A stretch of DNA of 19,226 nucleotides, from NCBI GenBank assembly GCA_900548625.1, contig URLO01000043.1, forward strand, positions 1 to 19,226. Reading direction: 5' to 3'. Shown here piece after piece: positions 6,921 through 13,333 of the stretch (its first letter is position 1; each line of letters begins with the position of its first letter). The notes beneath the pieces were generated by a model. It was given only the letters and a program-made list of their open reading frames with translations, ran no database searches and was not told the DNA's origin. The DNA comes from an uncultured Eubacteriales bacterium. Lineage in GTDB: Bacteria; Bacillota; Clostridia; Oscillospirales; Oscillospiraceae. Position numbers and translations under genes: made by a program.

Positions 6921-6960
6921 AAAACAGGCAGCTCGTTCAGTTGGAGCTGCCTGTTTTTTA
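6921..6960. terminator. Bidirectional terminator between convergent units
   Basis: AAAACAGGCAGCTC (6921-6934) pairs with GAGCTGCCTGTTTT (6944-6957), nine-base loop, followed by T on the + strand and by TTTTC on the - strand. It closes the ruvX unit (+) and the TSUP unit (-). Confidence 0.9.
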
Positions 6961-7031
6961 GGCGTGGGCCGGGAAAACCGGCGCTTTGTCCATGCAGAAA
7001 GGCTGCGGAGCGCCGCGCCTGCTCCGCGCGG

Positions 7032-7397
7032 TTATTGTCCTTTCTTCAAAAACACCTCCGAGAGCCCGACAAGAACGAGAAAACCGCCGAACAGCCTGCG
7101 CAGAAGCTGCATTTCCAGTCCGGCCGCCAGAAACGCGCCCAGTGCGGCGGTGGCGCATCCGGCAGCGGCCGCGGGAAGCACGGCGCGCCAGTCGATGAGC
7201 CGGTTCTTCGCGTGAAAGATCAGCGCAGCGGCTGCGGTCGGCAGGAAATAGAGCAGATTGATCCCCTGCGCGGTCTTTTGCCCGACGGCGCAGGCGGCGG
7301 TCATCCAGACCATGAGCAGGCTTCCGCCGCCGATGCCGAAGCCCGAAAGAACGCCGCAGACAAGCCCTGCGGCAGCGGCGATGCAAAGCTCTAGCAT
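7032..7397 (-). CDS. TSUP (TauE/SafE) half-transporter, second half
   Basis: A 121-residue very hydrophobic protein with about four predicted membrane helices. It contains the TSUP repeat motif GVLSGFGIGGGSLLMVW near the N-terminus. Full-length TauE/SafE transporters have two such repeats in about 250 residues; here the repeats are on separate genes. Its ATG overlaps the TAG of the preceding half by seven bases (ATGCTAG) and it lacks a clear own ribosome site, so translation is probably coupled. The family exports or imports small anions such as sulfite, sulfonates or other organic acids; the substrate here is not predictable. Confidence 0.85.
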   Translation of the reverse strand: MLELCIAAAAGLVCGVLSGFGIGGGSLLMVWMTAACAVGQKTAQGINLLYFLPTAAAALIFHAKNRLIDWRAVLPAAAAGCATAALGAFLAAGLEMQLLRRLFGGFLVLVGLSEVFLKKGQ

Positions 7398-7753
7398 ACC
7401 AGCAGACGCACCCCTCCGAACACGATCAGCGCGCCGAGCGCGAGATGCAAAAGGCGCGGCGGAACACGCCGGAACCACAGCCCCGCCAATACGCCGCCGG
7501 CCGCGCCGCCGGCCAGATAGGGGAGGGCCTCGCGGACAGGGAGCATCCCGCTTGCCGCGTAGACTGCGATGGACACAAGGCACATCGGCAGGACGATGCA
7601 GACCGAGGACGAGAACGCCGTCCGGTCCTCCAGCTTTGCCAGCCGGATCAGCAGCGGCACGAGCAGCATACCGCCGCCGGCCCCGAAAAAGCCGTTGACA
7701 AACCCGGCGGCGGCGCCGCTGAGCGCGCAGGGAAGCCAGTTTGATTGCTTCAT
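7391..7753 (-). CDS. TSUP (TauE/SafE) half-transporter, first half
   Basis: A 120-residue membrane protein with about four helices and the TSUP N-repeat motif AGFVNGFFGAGGGMLLVPLL (about residues 14-33). It begins at the ATG at 7753, directly after GGAGGTATTTTT. It pairs with the overlapping downstream gene to make up one full-size TSUP fold, probably as a heterodimer. The ribosome site is buried in a hairpin (7761-7788). It is the third gene of a - strand run that begins with the parvulin foldase and tcdA. Confidence 0.86.
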   Translation of the reverse strand: MKQSNWLPCALSGAAAGFVNGFFGAGGGMLLVPLLIRLAKLEDRTAFSSSVCIVLPMCLVSIAVYAASGMLPVREALPYLAGGAAGGVLAGLWFRRVPPRLLHLALGALIVFGGVRLLVC

Positions 7754-7760
7754 AAAAATA

Positions 7761-7788
7761 CCTCCGCAGCCAGTATCGGCAGCGGAGG
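7761..7788 (-). promoter_or_regulatory. Hairpin covering the TSUP ribosome site
   Basis: On the - strand CCTCCGC pairs with GCGGAGG (7782-7788 with 7761-7767), then a T-T mismatch, then GCC with GGC, loop of six. The 3' arm contains the GGAGG ribosome site of the gene starting at 7753. It may act as a weak terminator after tcdA (TATTTTT follows), as a translational block, or both. Confidence 0.5.
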
Positions 7789-7794
7789 CGTTTT

Positions 7795-8517
7795 TTATTC
7801 TGCACCGGCGGCAGGAAGCGCAAGCGCACGCAGGATGTGGCCTGCGATCAGCATTCCCGCACAGGGCGGGGCCCACGAAACGGAGCCGGGGACGCTCTGA
7901 CGTGCGCCGGGCTCCTGCGGGGGCAGCGGCTTGCGCGGAAGCTCCGTGCTGGCGAGCACCGTGTGGTGCACCACGCCGCGATTGCGAAGCTCGCGGCGCA
8001 TCACACGCGCGAGGGGGCAGCCGGAGGTCTTGGAAATGTCGGTGATGACGAACTTGGACGGATCGAGGCGGTTGCCCGTGCCCATCGAGCTGATGATCGG
8101 CACGCCGCGCTCGATGGCGGTCACGATGAGGCTGAGCTTGCTGGGGACAGAATCAATGGCGTCGGCGATGTAATCAAAGCCAAGTGAGAAAAAATCCTCC
8201 TTGTTCGCCTCCTTGTAGAACGCGCGGAGGGAGTTTACACGGCAGCCTGGATTGATGTCGCGGATGCGCGCGGCCATCACGTCCGTTTTATACTGCCCGA
8301 TGGTCGAGTGCAGGGCGATGAGCTGGCGGTTGAGATTGCTTTCGCAGACAGTGTCGTTGTCCACGAGCGTGATCGTGCCGACGCCTGCGCGTGCCAGGGC
8401 CTCGGCGGTGAAGCTGCCGACGCCGCCGACCCCGAAGACAGCGACATGCGCGCTCTGAAGGCGCGCAAGACCGTCCGTACCGAGCAGCATGACCTCACGG
8501 CTGAATTGCATGTTCAT
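7795..8517 (-). CDS. tcdA: tRNA threonylcarbamoyladenosine dehydratase (ThiF/E1-like)
   Basis: A 240-residue E1-like adenylating enzyme of the TcdA/CsdL (YgdL) type, which in E. coli cyclises t6A37 of tRNA to ct6A using ATP. Visible: the nucleotide-binding loop GVGGVGS (29-35), LVDNDTV (51-57) with the ribose-binding acidic residue, NLNRQ (61-65), DYIADAIDSVPSKL (115-128) and the TcdA-like stretch GTGNRLDPSKFVITDISKTSGCPLARVMRRELR (146-178, quoted here only as landmarks GTGNRLDPS and GCPLARVMRR). Length is close to TcdA and far shorter than MoeB/ThiF fusions. Start at 8517 has AGGAG seven bases upstream. It is 60 bases after the foldase gene. Confidence 0.88.
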   Translation of the reverse strand: MNMQFSREVMLLGTDGLARLQSAHVAVFGVGGVGSFTAEALARAGVGTITLVDNDTVCESNLNRQLIALHSTIGQYKTDVMAARIRDINPGCRVNSLRAFYKEANKEDFFSLGFDYIADAIDSVPSKLSLIVTAIERGVPIISSMGTGNRLDPSKFVITDISKTSGCPLARVMRRELRNRGVVHHTVLASTELPRKPLPPQEPGARQSVPGSVSWAPPCAGMLIAGHILRALALPAAGAE

Positions 8518-8536
8518 GTGATCTCTCCTGAATATG

Positions 8537-8564
8537 GCGAAAGCTGCCGGAAGGCAGCTTTCGC
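8537..8564 (-). other. Intercistronic 12-bp stem-loop before tcdA
   Basis: A perfect 12-bp stem, GCGAAAGCTGCC with GGCAGCTTTCGC, four-base loop, between the foldase stop (8578) and the tcdA ribosome site. No T run follows on either strand, so it does not look like a standard terminator; a processing or mRNA-stabilising role is possible. Confidence 0.6.
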
Positions 8565-8577
8565 AGAATGATTGGAT

Positions 8578-10134
8578 TTAGAACTTGTTGGTGAAGGCGA
8601 TGCCGAAGGACGAGGTCGTGTAGGAAGCGTCCTTGGTCGCGTTTTCGAACCAGGCGCTGTAGTCGGCCTGACGCAGAGCATTCTCAACGAGGACATCGCG
8701 ATAGGTCTTCTCGCTGTTGCCGCAGAAGAACATGATGTGCGAGCCGTAGGTGCTGTCAACAATGCCGGTGTCGCCGGGCTGACGGCTCTCGTCATAGCAC
8801 CAGTTCTCGAAGGATTCGACCATCTGACCGGGGTATACGCTCTCGTACTTGGTTGCCTCGGAGGCAGTGCCTGCCTCAAGAAGATCATTGGAGAACTTTT
8901 CGAAGGCCTCCTCAGAGGTGTCGTCGCCGGCGAGGAACTGGCTCAGCAGCTCCGCGGCCTTGGACTGCGCCGAAGCAACGAGCTCCTCATCCGTGGAATC
9001 GCTGACCGGAATCAGAATGTGGCGGACATTCTTGGTGATCTCGTCATGGGTGTCACGGCTGATGAAGTAGACGACATAGTAGCCGCTTTCGCCTTCGATG
9101 CAGTCGGTGTCGCCCTCGGCACGCGCAGTGTCAAACAGCCACTCGGCGATGTCGGACGGGCAGGCGCTGTAGAGCTTGTCGCTGCTGAGCGTTGCCGTGT
9201 CATCTTCGTAGTCGCTCTTGGAATCCTCGGGAGCATAGGCAAGTGCCTGCTCGGCGAAGGACTGCTCGTCGCTGATTTCGGCCAGCATGGCGTCAGCGTC
9301 GGCCTTGGCAGCAGCCATCTGGAGGGCGCTTTGCTCTTTCTGCTGTTCCTCGGTAAGTTCTTCGCCGCTCTCATTCTCAGTGGCATAGTTGCTCTTGGCA
9401 AAGTAGAAGGAACGGTAGGTAACGCCGTCATAGTTGTTGGCGTTTGCCGTATACTCGGCGTCGATCTGCTCGGCAGAGTAGGTGCGCGCCTCGTTGAGGG
9501 AGGCTGCGTAGTACTGCGCAACGGAGCTCACACGCAGGAACTGCTCATAGCTCTTGAGGCTGCTGCCTGCGCCGAAGCGGGCAACAAGGAACGCGTCGGT
9601 GTTGTTGTAGCCGTAAAGCGCAGCGTAGCTGTTGAGCGTGGAAAGCTGGGTCTGAAGCGCAGATTCCTGCTCCTCGGTCAGCGTAAAGCCGTTTGCAATG
9701 GCTTCGTCATAGACGGCATAGCTCTTTGCAGCGGTCTGAAGACCCTGCTCAACGAAATAGTCATACCAGCTCTGCTGCTTGTCGGCATCGACATACTGCT
9801 TGCTGAGGGGCGTGTTGGTATCGAAGAACATGCTGGCATAGGTGCCGTAGCTGCTGCTGAAGTTGGTGTATGCGTCGTTTGCGTAGTAGTTGACCATGGC
9901 AGGGGTCAGCTTATGGCCGCCGACGGTCGCGGCGGTGGTATGCTTCGCAAAGAAGCCGGTGGGAAGCAGGGAGACGAAAACGAGGGTGGCCACGACGATG
10001 ACGGCGATGACAGCGATGACAACAGCCAGCGCGGTCTTACCGCCCTTGCTCATACCTTTCTTCTGACTCTGGTCGTCCTGAATGCCGGACTGCGCCAGTT
10101 CCTTGCGCTTGTTCTTTTCACGGGATGCACTCAT
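8578..10134 (-). CDS. Membrane-anchored parvulin-type peptidyl-prolyl isomerase (PrsA/SurA-like)
   Basis: A 518-residue extracytoplasmic foldase. It has a Lys-rich cytoplasmic head (1-33), one transmembrane helix (about 34-57), a SurA_N-like helical region with TVGGHKLTPAMVNYYAND at about 70-87, then two parvulin-like modules. The second (about 368-475) has the classic start NVRHILIPV and end DSTYGSHIMFF. The first (about 235-360) is degenerate but ends in the similar GESGYYVVYFISRDTHDE. There is no lipobox cysteine, so it is helix-anchored, unlike PrsA lipoproteins. The ATG at 10134 has a weak, distant AGAGG; the protein fits nothing upstream. It has its own consensus-like promoter at 10196-10224 and leads the operon with tcdA. 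Confidence 0.87.
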   Translation of the reverse strand: MSASREKNKRKELAQSGIQDDQSQKKGMSKGGKTALAVVIAVIAVIVVATLVFVSLLPTGFFAKHTTAATVGGHKLTPAMVNYYANDAYTNFSSSYGTYASMFFDTNTPLSKQYVDADKQQSWYDYFVEQGLQTAAKSYAVYDEAIANGFTLTEEQESALQTQLSTLNSYAALYGYNNTDAFLVARFGAGSSLKSYEQFLRVSSVAQYYAASLNEARTYSAEQIDAEYTANANNYDGVTYRSFYFAKSNYATENESGEELTEEQQKEQSALQMAAAKADADAMLAEISDEQSFAEQALAYAPEDSKSDYEDDTATLSSDKLYSACPSDIAEWLFDTARAEGDTDCIEGESGYYVVYFISRDTHDEITKNVRHILIPVSDSTDEELVASAQSKAAELLSQFLAGDDTSEEAFEKFSNDLLEAGTASEATKYESVYPGQMVESFENWCYDESRQPGDTGIVDSTYGSHIMFFCGNSEKTYRDVLVENALRQADYSAWFENATKDASYTTSSFGIAFTNKF

Positions 10135-10195
10135 TTGGGGATCATTCCTCTCATTGTTCGTTGTACGGGCAGAGCCCGCAGCTGATTCAGCGCAT

Positions 10196-10224
10196 ATTAT
10201 ACTGAAAAAACGCTGTACTTTCAA
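10196..10224 (-). promoter_or_regulatory. Promoter for the foldase-tcdA-TSUP operon
   Basis: On the - strand: TTGAAA (10219-10224), 17-base spacer, TATAAT (10196-10201). The start expected near 10189 leaves a 5' UTR of about 55 bases. Confidence 0.85.
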
Positions 10225-10380
10225 GTGCGGAATTCATTTTAACAGAAAATTTTCATATGCTGGGTCGGAAAGGGCGCTGCCGCAGTGGATGTTTTCGCTT
10301 TCGGGTGCTGCTGTTTTACGGGTGACGGGGCGTTGTGAGTATGTCTGGCGTATTTTGCGGGCAGAGTATCGGACGGCGGC

Positions 10381-10410
10381 AAAAAAAGGCGGGCTTTTGC
10401 TCAAAAGCCC
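10381..10410 (-). terminator. Orphan intrinsic terminator on the - strand
   Basis: Read on the - strand: GGGCTTTT, loop GAGC, AAAAGCCC, GCC, then seven T. No gene on that strand lies immediately upstream, so it could end an unannotated small RNA or antisense transcript, or block readthrough toward the foldase promoter. Confidence 0.55.
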
Positions 10411-10440
10411 CACACTGCGCAGGCTGCGCAAACGTTGTGC

Positions 10441-10469
10441 TTGACGCGCGGCGGCGTATCGTTTATGCT
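10441..10469 (+). promoter_or_regulatory. Candidate promoter for the malic enzyme gene
   Basis: TTGACG (10441-10446), 17-base spacer, TATGCT (10464-10469). The TATAAT at 10513-10518 is an alternative -10 but has no recognisable -35. Confidence 0.45.
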
Positions 10470-10586
10470 GTTGCGGGTGGCACAGCGGCAACGTGCTGCA
10501 AGACGCCTACCTTATAATAAAAAACGAAATCAAATATGCGGTTCGGGCACGCTGTGCCCGCCCGTGTGAAAATAAGGAGAATCACG

Positions 10587-11759
10587 ATGGATTATGCAAA
10601 GGAATCCCTTCGCCTGCACGGCGAATGGAAGGGAAAAATCGAAGTCACCGCGAGAGTGCCGGTCGAAACGAAGGAGGATCTGTCTCTTGCCTATACCCCC
10701 GGTGTGGCGCAGCCGTGTCTGGAGATTCAGAAGGACGTCAACAAGAGCTATGAGCTGACGCGCCGCTGGAATCTCTGCGCCGTCATCACCGACGGCTCCG
10801 CCGTTCTCGGCCTCGGTGACATCGGCCCGGAGGCGGGTATGCCGGTCATGGAGGGCAAATGCGTGCTCTTTAAGTCGTTTGGCGATGTGGATGCGTTCCC
10901 GCTTTGCGTCAAGACGCATGACGTGGACGAGTTTGTAAACGCGGTCAGCCTGATCTCCGGCTCCTTTGGCGGCATCAATCTGGAGGACATCTCCGCGCCG
11001 CGCTGCTTTGAGATCGAGCGCAAGCTGAAGGAGAAATGCGACATTCCGATCTTCCATGACGACCAGCACGGCACGGCAGTCATCACCCTTGCGGGTCTGA
11101 CGAACGCGCTGAAGGTCGTCGGCAAGAAGAAGGAGGATGTCAGGGTCGTCACCTCCGGTGCGGGCGCGGCAGCCATTGCGATCGTGAAGCTGCTGCTCTC
11201 GGCGGGCTTCCGGAACGTCACAATGTGCGACCGCAAGGGCGCGATCTACGCCGGACGCGGGGGGCTCAACTGGATCAAGGCGGAAATGGCGGAGGTCACG
11301 AATCTGGAACGCAGAGCCGGAACGCTTGCCGAGATGCTGGTCGGCGCGGACGTGTTCATCGGCGTTTCCGCACCGGGAACGGTCACGACGGAGATGGTCA
11401 GAACCATGAACCGCGACGCCATCGTGTTTGCCTGCGCGAACCCGACGCCGGAAATTTTCCCGGACGACGCAAAGGCCGGCGGCGCGGCGGTTATCTCGAC
11501 CGGTCGGAGCGATTTCCCGAACCAGATCAACAACGTCCTCGCCTTCCCCGGCATTTTCCGCGGCACTTTTGATGTGCGTGCATCGGACATCAACGAGGAG
11601 ATGAAGGTCGCCGCCGCGCACGCGCTGGCAGAGCTGATCTCCGACGAGGAGCTTTCGGCGGACTATATCATTCCGAAGGCGTTTGACCACCGTGTCGGCC
11701 CTGCCGTTGCAAAGGCAGTCGCAGAGGCGGCGAGAAAAACCGGTGTTGCGCGGCTTTGA
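10587..11759 (+). CDS. NAD(P)-dependent malic enzyme, short form
   Basis: A 390-residue malic enzyme that oxidatively decarboxylates malate to pyruvate in the cytosol. The malic N-domain has Y36 in LAYTPGVAQPC and K91 in VMEGKCVLFK as the likely catalytic pair. Metal ligands are in NLED (131-134) and FHDDQHGTA (157-164). The Rossmann nucleotide site is VTSGAGAAAIAI (188-199), followed by NPTPEIFP. The length matches the short bacterial class without a phosphotransacetylase domain. AAGGAGA is seven bases before the ATG at 10587; the GTG/ATG sites further upstream have no ribosome site. No terminator is visible after it: the T-box promoter begins 22 bases later. Confidence 0.95.
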   Translation: MDYAKESLRLHGEWKGKIEVTARVPVETKEDLSLAYTPGVAQPCLEIQKDVNKSYELTRRWNLCAVITDGSAVLGLGDIGPEAGMPVMEGKCVLFKSFGDVDAFPLCVKTHDVDEFVNAVSLISGSFGGINLEDISAPRCFEIERKLKEKCDIPIFHDDQHGTAVITLAGLTNALKVVGKKKEDVRVVTSGAGAAAIAIVKLLLSAGFRNVTMCDRKGAIYAGRGGLNWIKAEMAEVTNLERRAGTLAEMLVGADVFIGVSAPGTVTTEMVRTMNRDAIVFACANPTPEIFPDDAKAGGAAVISTGRSDFPNQINNVLAFPGIFRGTFDVRASDINEEMKVAAAHALAELISDEELSADYIIPKAFDHRVGPAVAKAVAEAARKTGVARL

Positions 11760-11780
11760 GAGAAACCGTAAATTGGCGGC

Positions 11781-11809
11781 TTGACAATGCGAACACACTG
11801 TGGTATGAT
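11781..11809 (+). promoter_or_regulatory. Promoter for the T-box/trpXYZ operon
   Basis: TTGACA (11781-11786), 17-base spacer, TATGAT (11804-11809). Transcription should begin near 11816, directly at the start of the T-box leader. Confidence 0.88.
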
Positions 11810-11815
11810 GCTGTA

Positions 11816-12097
11816 AACCGTTGAAGAAGAGTGAGTACTCTTTCAGACCGTTCTTACAGAGAGCTGCGGATGGTGGGATCGCAGCAGAAAAGGCGAAAGA
11901 CGAATGGACTTCTGAGGGCAAGCGGAAACAGAGGCAGCTCTGGAGTATGTGAGACGGAGGCGACGCTCCGTGAACAAACGTCAGCGTATGTTGGTACGCA
12001 TGAGTGGGCGCGCAAGCGTCAAGCCGGGTGGCACCACAGGAAGCTATGCTCCTGTCCCAGCAATTTGTAATTGCCGGGACAGGAGTTTTTGTTTTTT
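11816..12097 (+). ncRNA. T-box riboswitch specific for tRNA-Trp
   Basis: A complete T-box leader. Stem I features include AGTGAGTACT (11830 region), the distal-loop stretch ATGGTGGGA and the specifier context CGAA-TGG-ACTTCTGAG, where TGG (11905-11907) is the codon read by tRNA-Trp. The T-box sequence is CGGGTGGCACCACAGG (12025-12040). Its bulge TGGC would pair with the 3' GCCA of a tRNA bearing discriminator G73, as bacterial tRNA-Trp does. GGG...ACAGG can pair with CCTGT...CCC (12051-12058) to form the antiterminator, excluding the terminator at 12049-12097. Uncharged tRNA-Trp should therefore switch on the downstream importer genes. Confidence 0.95.
12049..12097 (+). terminator. Conditional terminator of the Trp T-box
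   Basis: CTCCTGTCCC (12049-12058) pairs with GGGACAGGAG (12076-12085); the stem continues past an A-C mismatch with GCAATT/AATTGC and a three-base loop. TTTTTGTTTTTT follows. Its 5' arm is shared with the antiterminator. Confidence 0.93.
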
Positions 12098-12112
12098 CAG
12101 GAGGGAACAGAC

Positions 12113-12208
12113 ATGCTTTTGCTGCACAGACGCTGGCGCGGCCGCGCCAAGGATCATCAGAACGTCAAATCTTCAAAAACATTTAATCCATTACGATACA
12201 GACCATAG
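12113..12208 (+). CDS. Candidate 31-residue leader peptide with one Trp codon
   Basis: A short ORF beginning MLLLHRRWRGRAKDHQ and ending NPLRYRP. AGGAGGG (12099-12105) lies seven bases before the ATG, directly after the T-box terminator's T run, so it is only transcribed after readthrough. Its single Trp codon (codon 8, 12134-12136) is the first triplet of a 16-bp palindrome, TGGCGCGGCCGCGCCA (12134-12149). Its stop (12206-12208) lies next to the weak, distant AAAGG ribosome site of the next gene. The peptide is basic and resembles no family known to me. Either it regulates or couples to trpX, or it is a chance ORF behind a good ribosome site. Confidence 0.5.
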   Translation: MLLLHRRWRGRAKDHQNVKSSKTFNPLRYRP

Positions 12209-12225
12209 AAAGGCTGGTAACTCTC

Positions 12226-13275
12226 ATGAAAAAGTTCTTTGCAATTCTGCTTTCCGCTTTGATGCTCGTTTCTGCTCTGACCGCCTGCGGCGGTAAGGAG
12301 CCTTCGAAGGACGCCGCCTCCGGCGAAAAGGAATATCTCGTCGGCATCTGCAACTATGTGGATGACGCCTCCCTCAATCAGATCGTGGACAGCATCCGGA
12401 CGCGTCTTGCCGCCATCGGCGAGGAGAGAGGCGTGCGCTTCAGGATCGAATACGACAACTGCAATGCCGATTCGACGCTGATGAGCCAGATCATCTCCAA
12501 TTTCCAGGCGAACAGCGCAGACCTCATGGTCGCGGTCGCCACCCCGGTCGCCATGGCGATGCAGGCGGCCACAGAGGGCACGGATACACCGGTCGTGTTT
12601 GCGGCTGTCTCCGACCCGGTCTCGACCGGCGTGGTGGAGACGATGGATGCGCCGGGCGGCAACCTGACCGGCACCTCCGACTACCTCGATACGGCGTCCG
12701 TCATGAACCTGATCTTTGCGCAGCAGCCCGATGCGGCGAAGATCGGCCTTCTGTACGATGTCGGCCAGGATTCGGCAACGTCGGCCATTGCGGCGGCAAA
12801 AAAATATCTGGAGGATCGGGGCGTTGAATACGTAGAGCGCACCGGCACCACCGTGGACGAGATCACACTGGCGGCGCAGGCGCTTGTGGCAGACGGTGTG
12901 GACGCGGTGTTCACCCCGACGGACAACACCGTCATGAAATCCGAGCTGACCATCTATGAAACGCTTGCGGACGCGGGCATCCCGCACTACACCGGCGCGG
13001 ATTCCTTCGCACTCAACGGCGCGTTCCTCGGCTACGGCGTGGATTATGTCAATCTCGGCACGGAGACCGCAAACATGATCACGGAGATCCTGCTGGACGG
13101 CAAAAAGCCGGCAGAGCTGCCGGTGCGCACCTTTGACAACGGTACAGCCACGGTCAACACGGAGATCTGCGAAACGCTCGGCTATGACTTTGAGGCCGTG
13201 AAGGCGGCATTTGCGCCCTACTGCACCAAGGTGGAGACCATTGTCACCGCCGAGAGCTTTGACGATGTAAAATAA
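12226..13275 (+). CDS. trpX: ABC transporter substrate-binding lipoprotein, TrpX type
   Basis: A 349-residue extracellular lipoprotein of the ABC_sub_bind family (PF04392, COG2984). The signal peptide ends in a lipobox LTAC with C21 as the lipidated residue. The mature part has the two-lobe pattern of periplasmic-binding-protein folds, with ATPVAMAMQAAT and PVVFAAVSDPVSTG as family landmarks. Substrate: tryptophan, inferred from the Trp T-box and from the known T-box-regulated trpXYZ operons of Firmicutes. The protein itself contains no tryptophan. The ribosome site (AAAGG, 12 bases from the ATG) is poor, so coupling to the small upstream ORF is plausible. A hairpin (13282-13304) follows the gene. 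Confidence 0.9.
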   Translation: MKKFFAILLSALMLVSALTACGGKEPSKDAASGEKEYLVGICNYVDDASLNQIVDSIRTRLAAIGEERGVRFRIEYDNCNADSTLMSQIISNFQANSADLMVAVATPVAMAMQAATEGTDTPVVFAAVSDPVSTGVVETMDAPGGNLTGTSDYLDTASVMNLIFAQQPDAAKIGLLYDVGQDSATSAIAAAKKYLEDRGVEYVERTGTTVDEITLAAQALVADGVDAVFTPTDNTVMKSELTIYETLADAGIPHYTGADSFALNGAFLGYGVDYVNLGTETANMITEILLDGKKPAELPVRTFDNGTATVNTEICETLGYDFEAVKAAFAPYCTKVETIVTAESFDDVK

Positions 13276-13281
13276 AAATCG

Positions 13282-13304
13282 CGCCGCGGACGCGCTCTGC
13301 GGCG
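13282..13304 (+). other. Hairpin between trpX and trpY
   Basis: CGCCGC (13282-13287) pairs with GCGGCG (13299-13304) in the 58-base gap after trpX, without a T run. Such hairpins often stabilise the upstream binding-protein mRNA relative to the permease; that role is inferred. Confidence 0.4.
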
Positions 13305-13333
13305 AAGAACAGACACAGGAGGAGTAAGAGGCC

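Larger units (their letters stand above)
10225..10586. other. Intergenic region between divergent foldase and malic enzyme genes
   Basis: About 360 bases without a convincing gene. It holds a terminator-like hairpin facing the - strand (10381-10410), a candidate malic enzyme promoter (10441-10469), a second TATAAT at 10513-10518 without a good -35, and a short GTTGC/GCAAC hairpin (10470-10492). ORFs here are short, lack ribosome sites and look like chance. Confidence 0.6.

Noticed and set aside
8572..10185. A 537-codon + strand ORF opposite the foldase gene.
   Set aside because: It is the antisense shadow of a real gene: no ribosome site, no domain, and the - strand product has clear parvulin features and a promoter.
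10335..10517. A 60-codon cysteine-rich + strand ORF in the foldase-malic enzyme gap.
   Set aside because: No proper ribosome site, it spans the candidate malic enzyme promoter and the orphan terminator, and no family is recognised.
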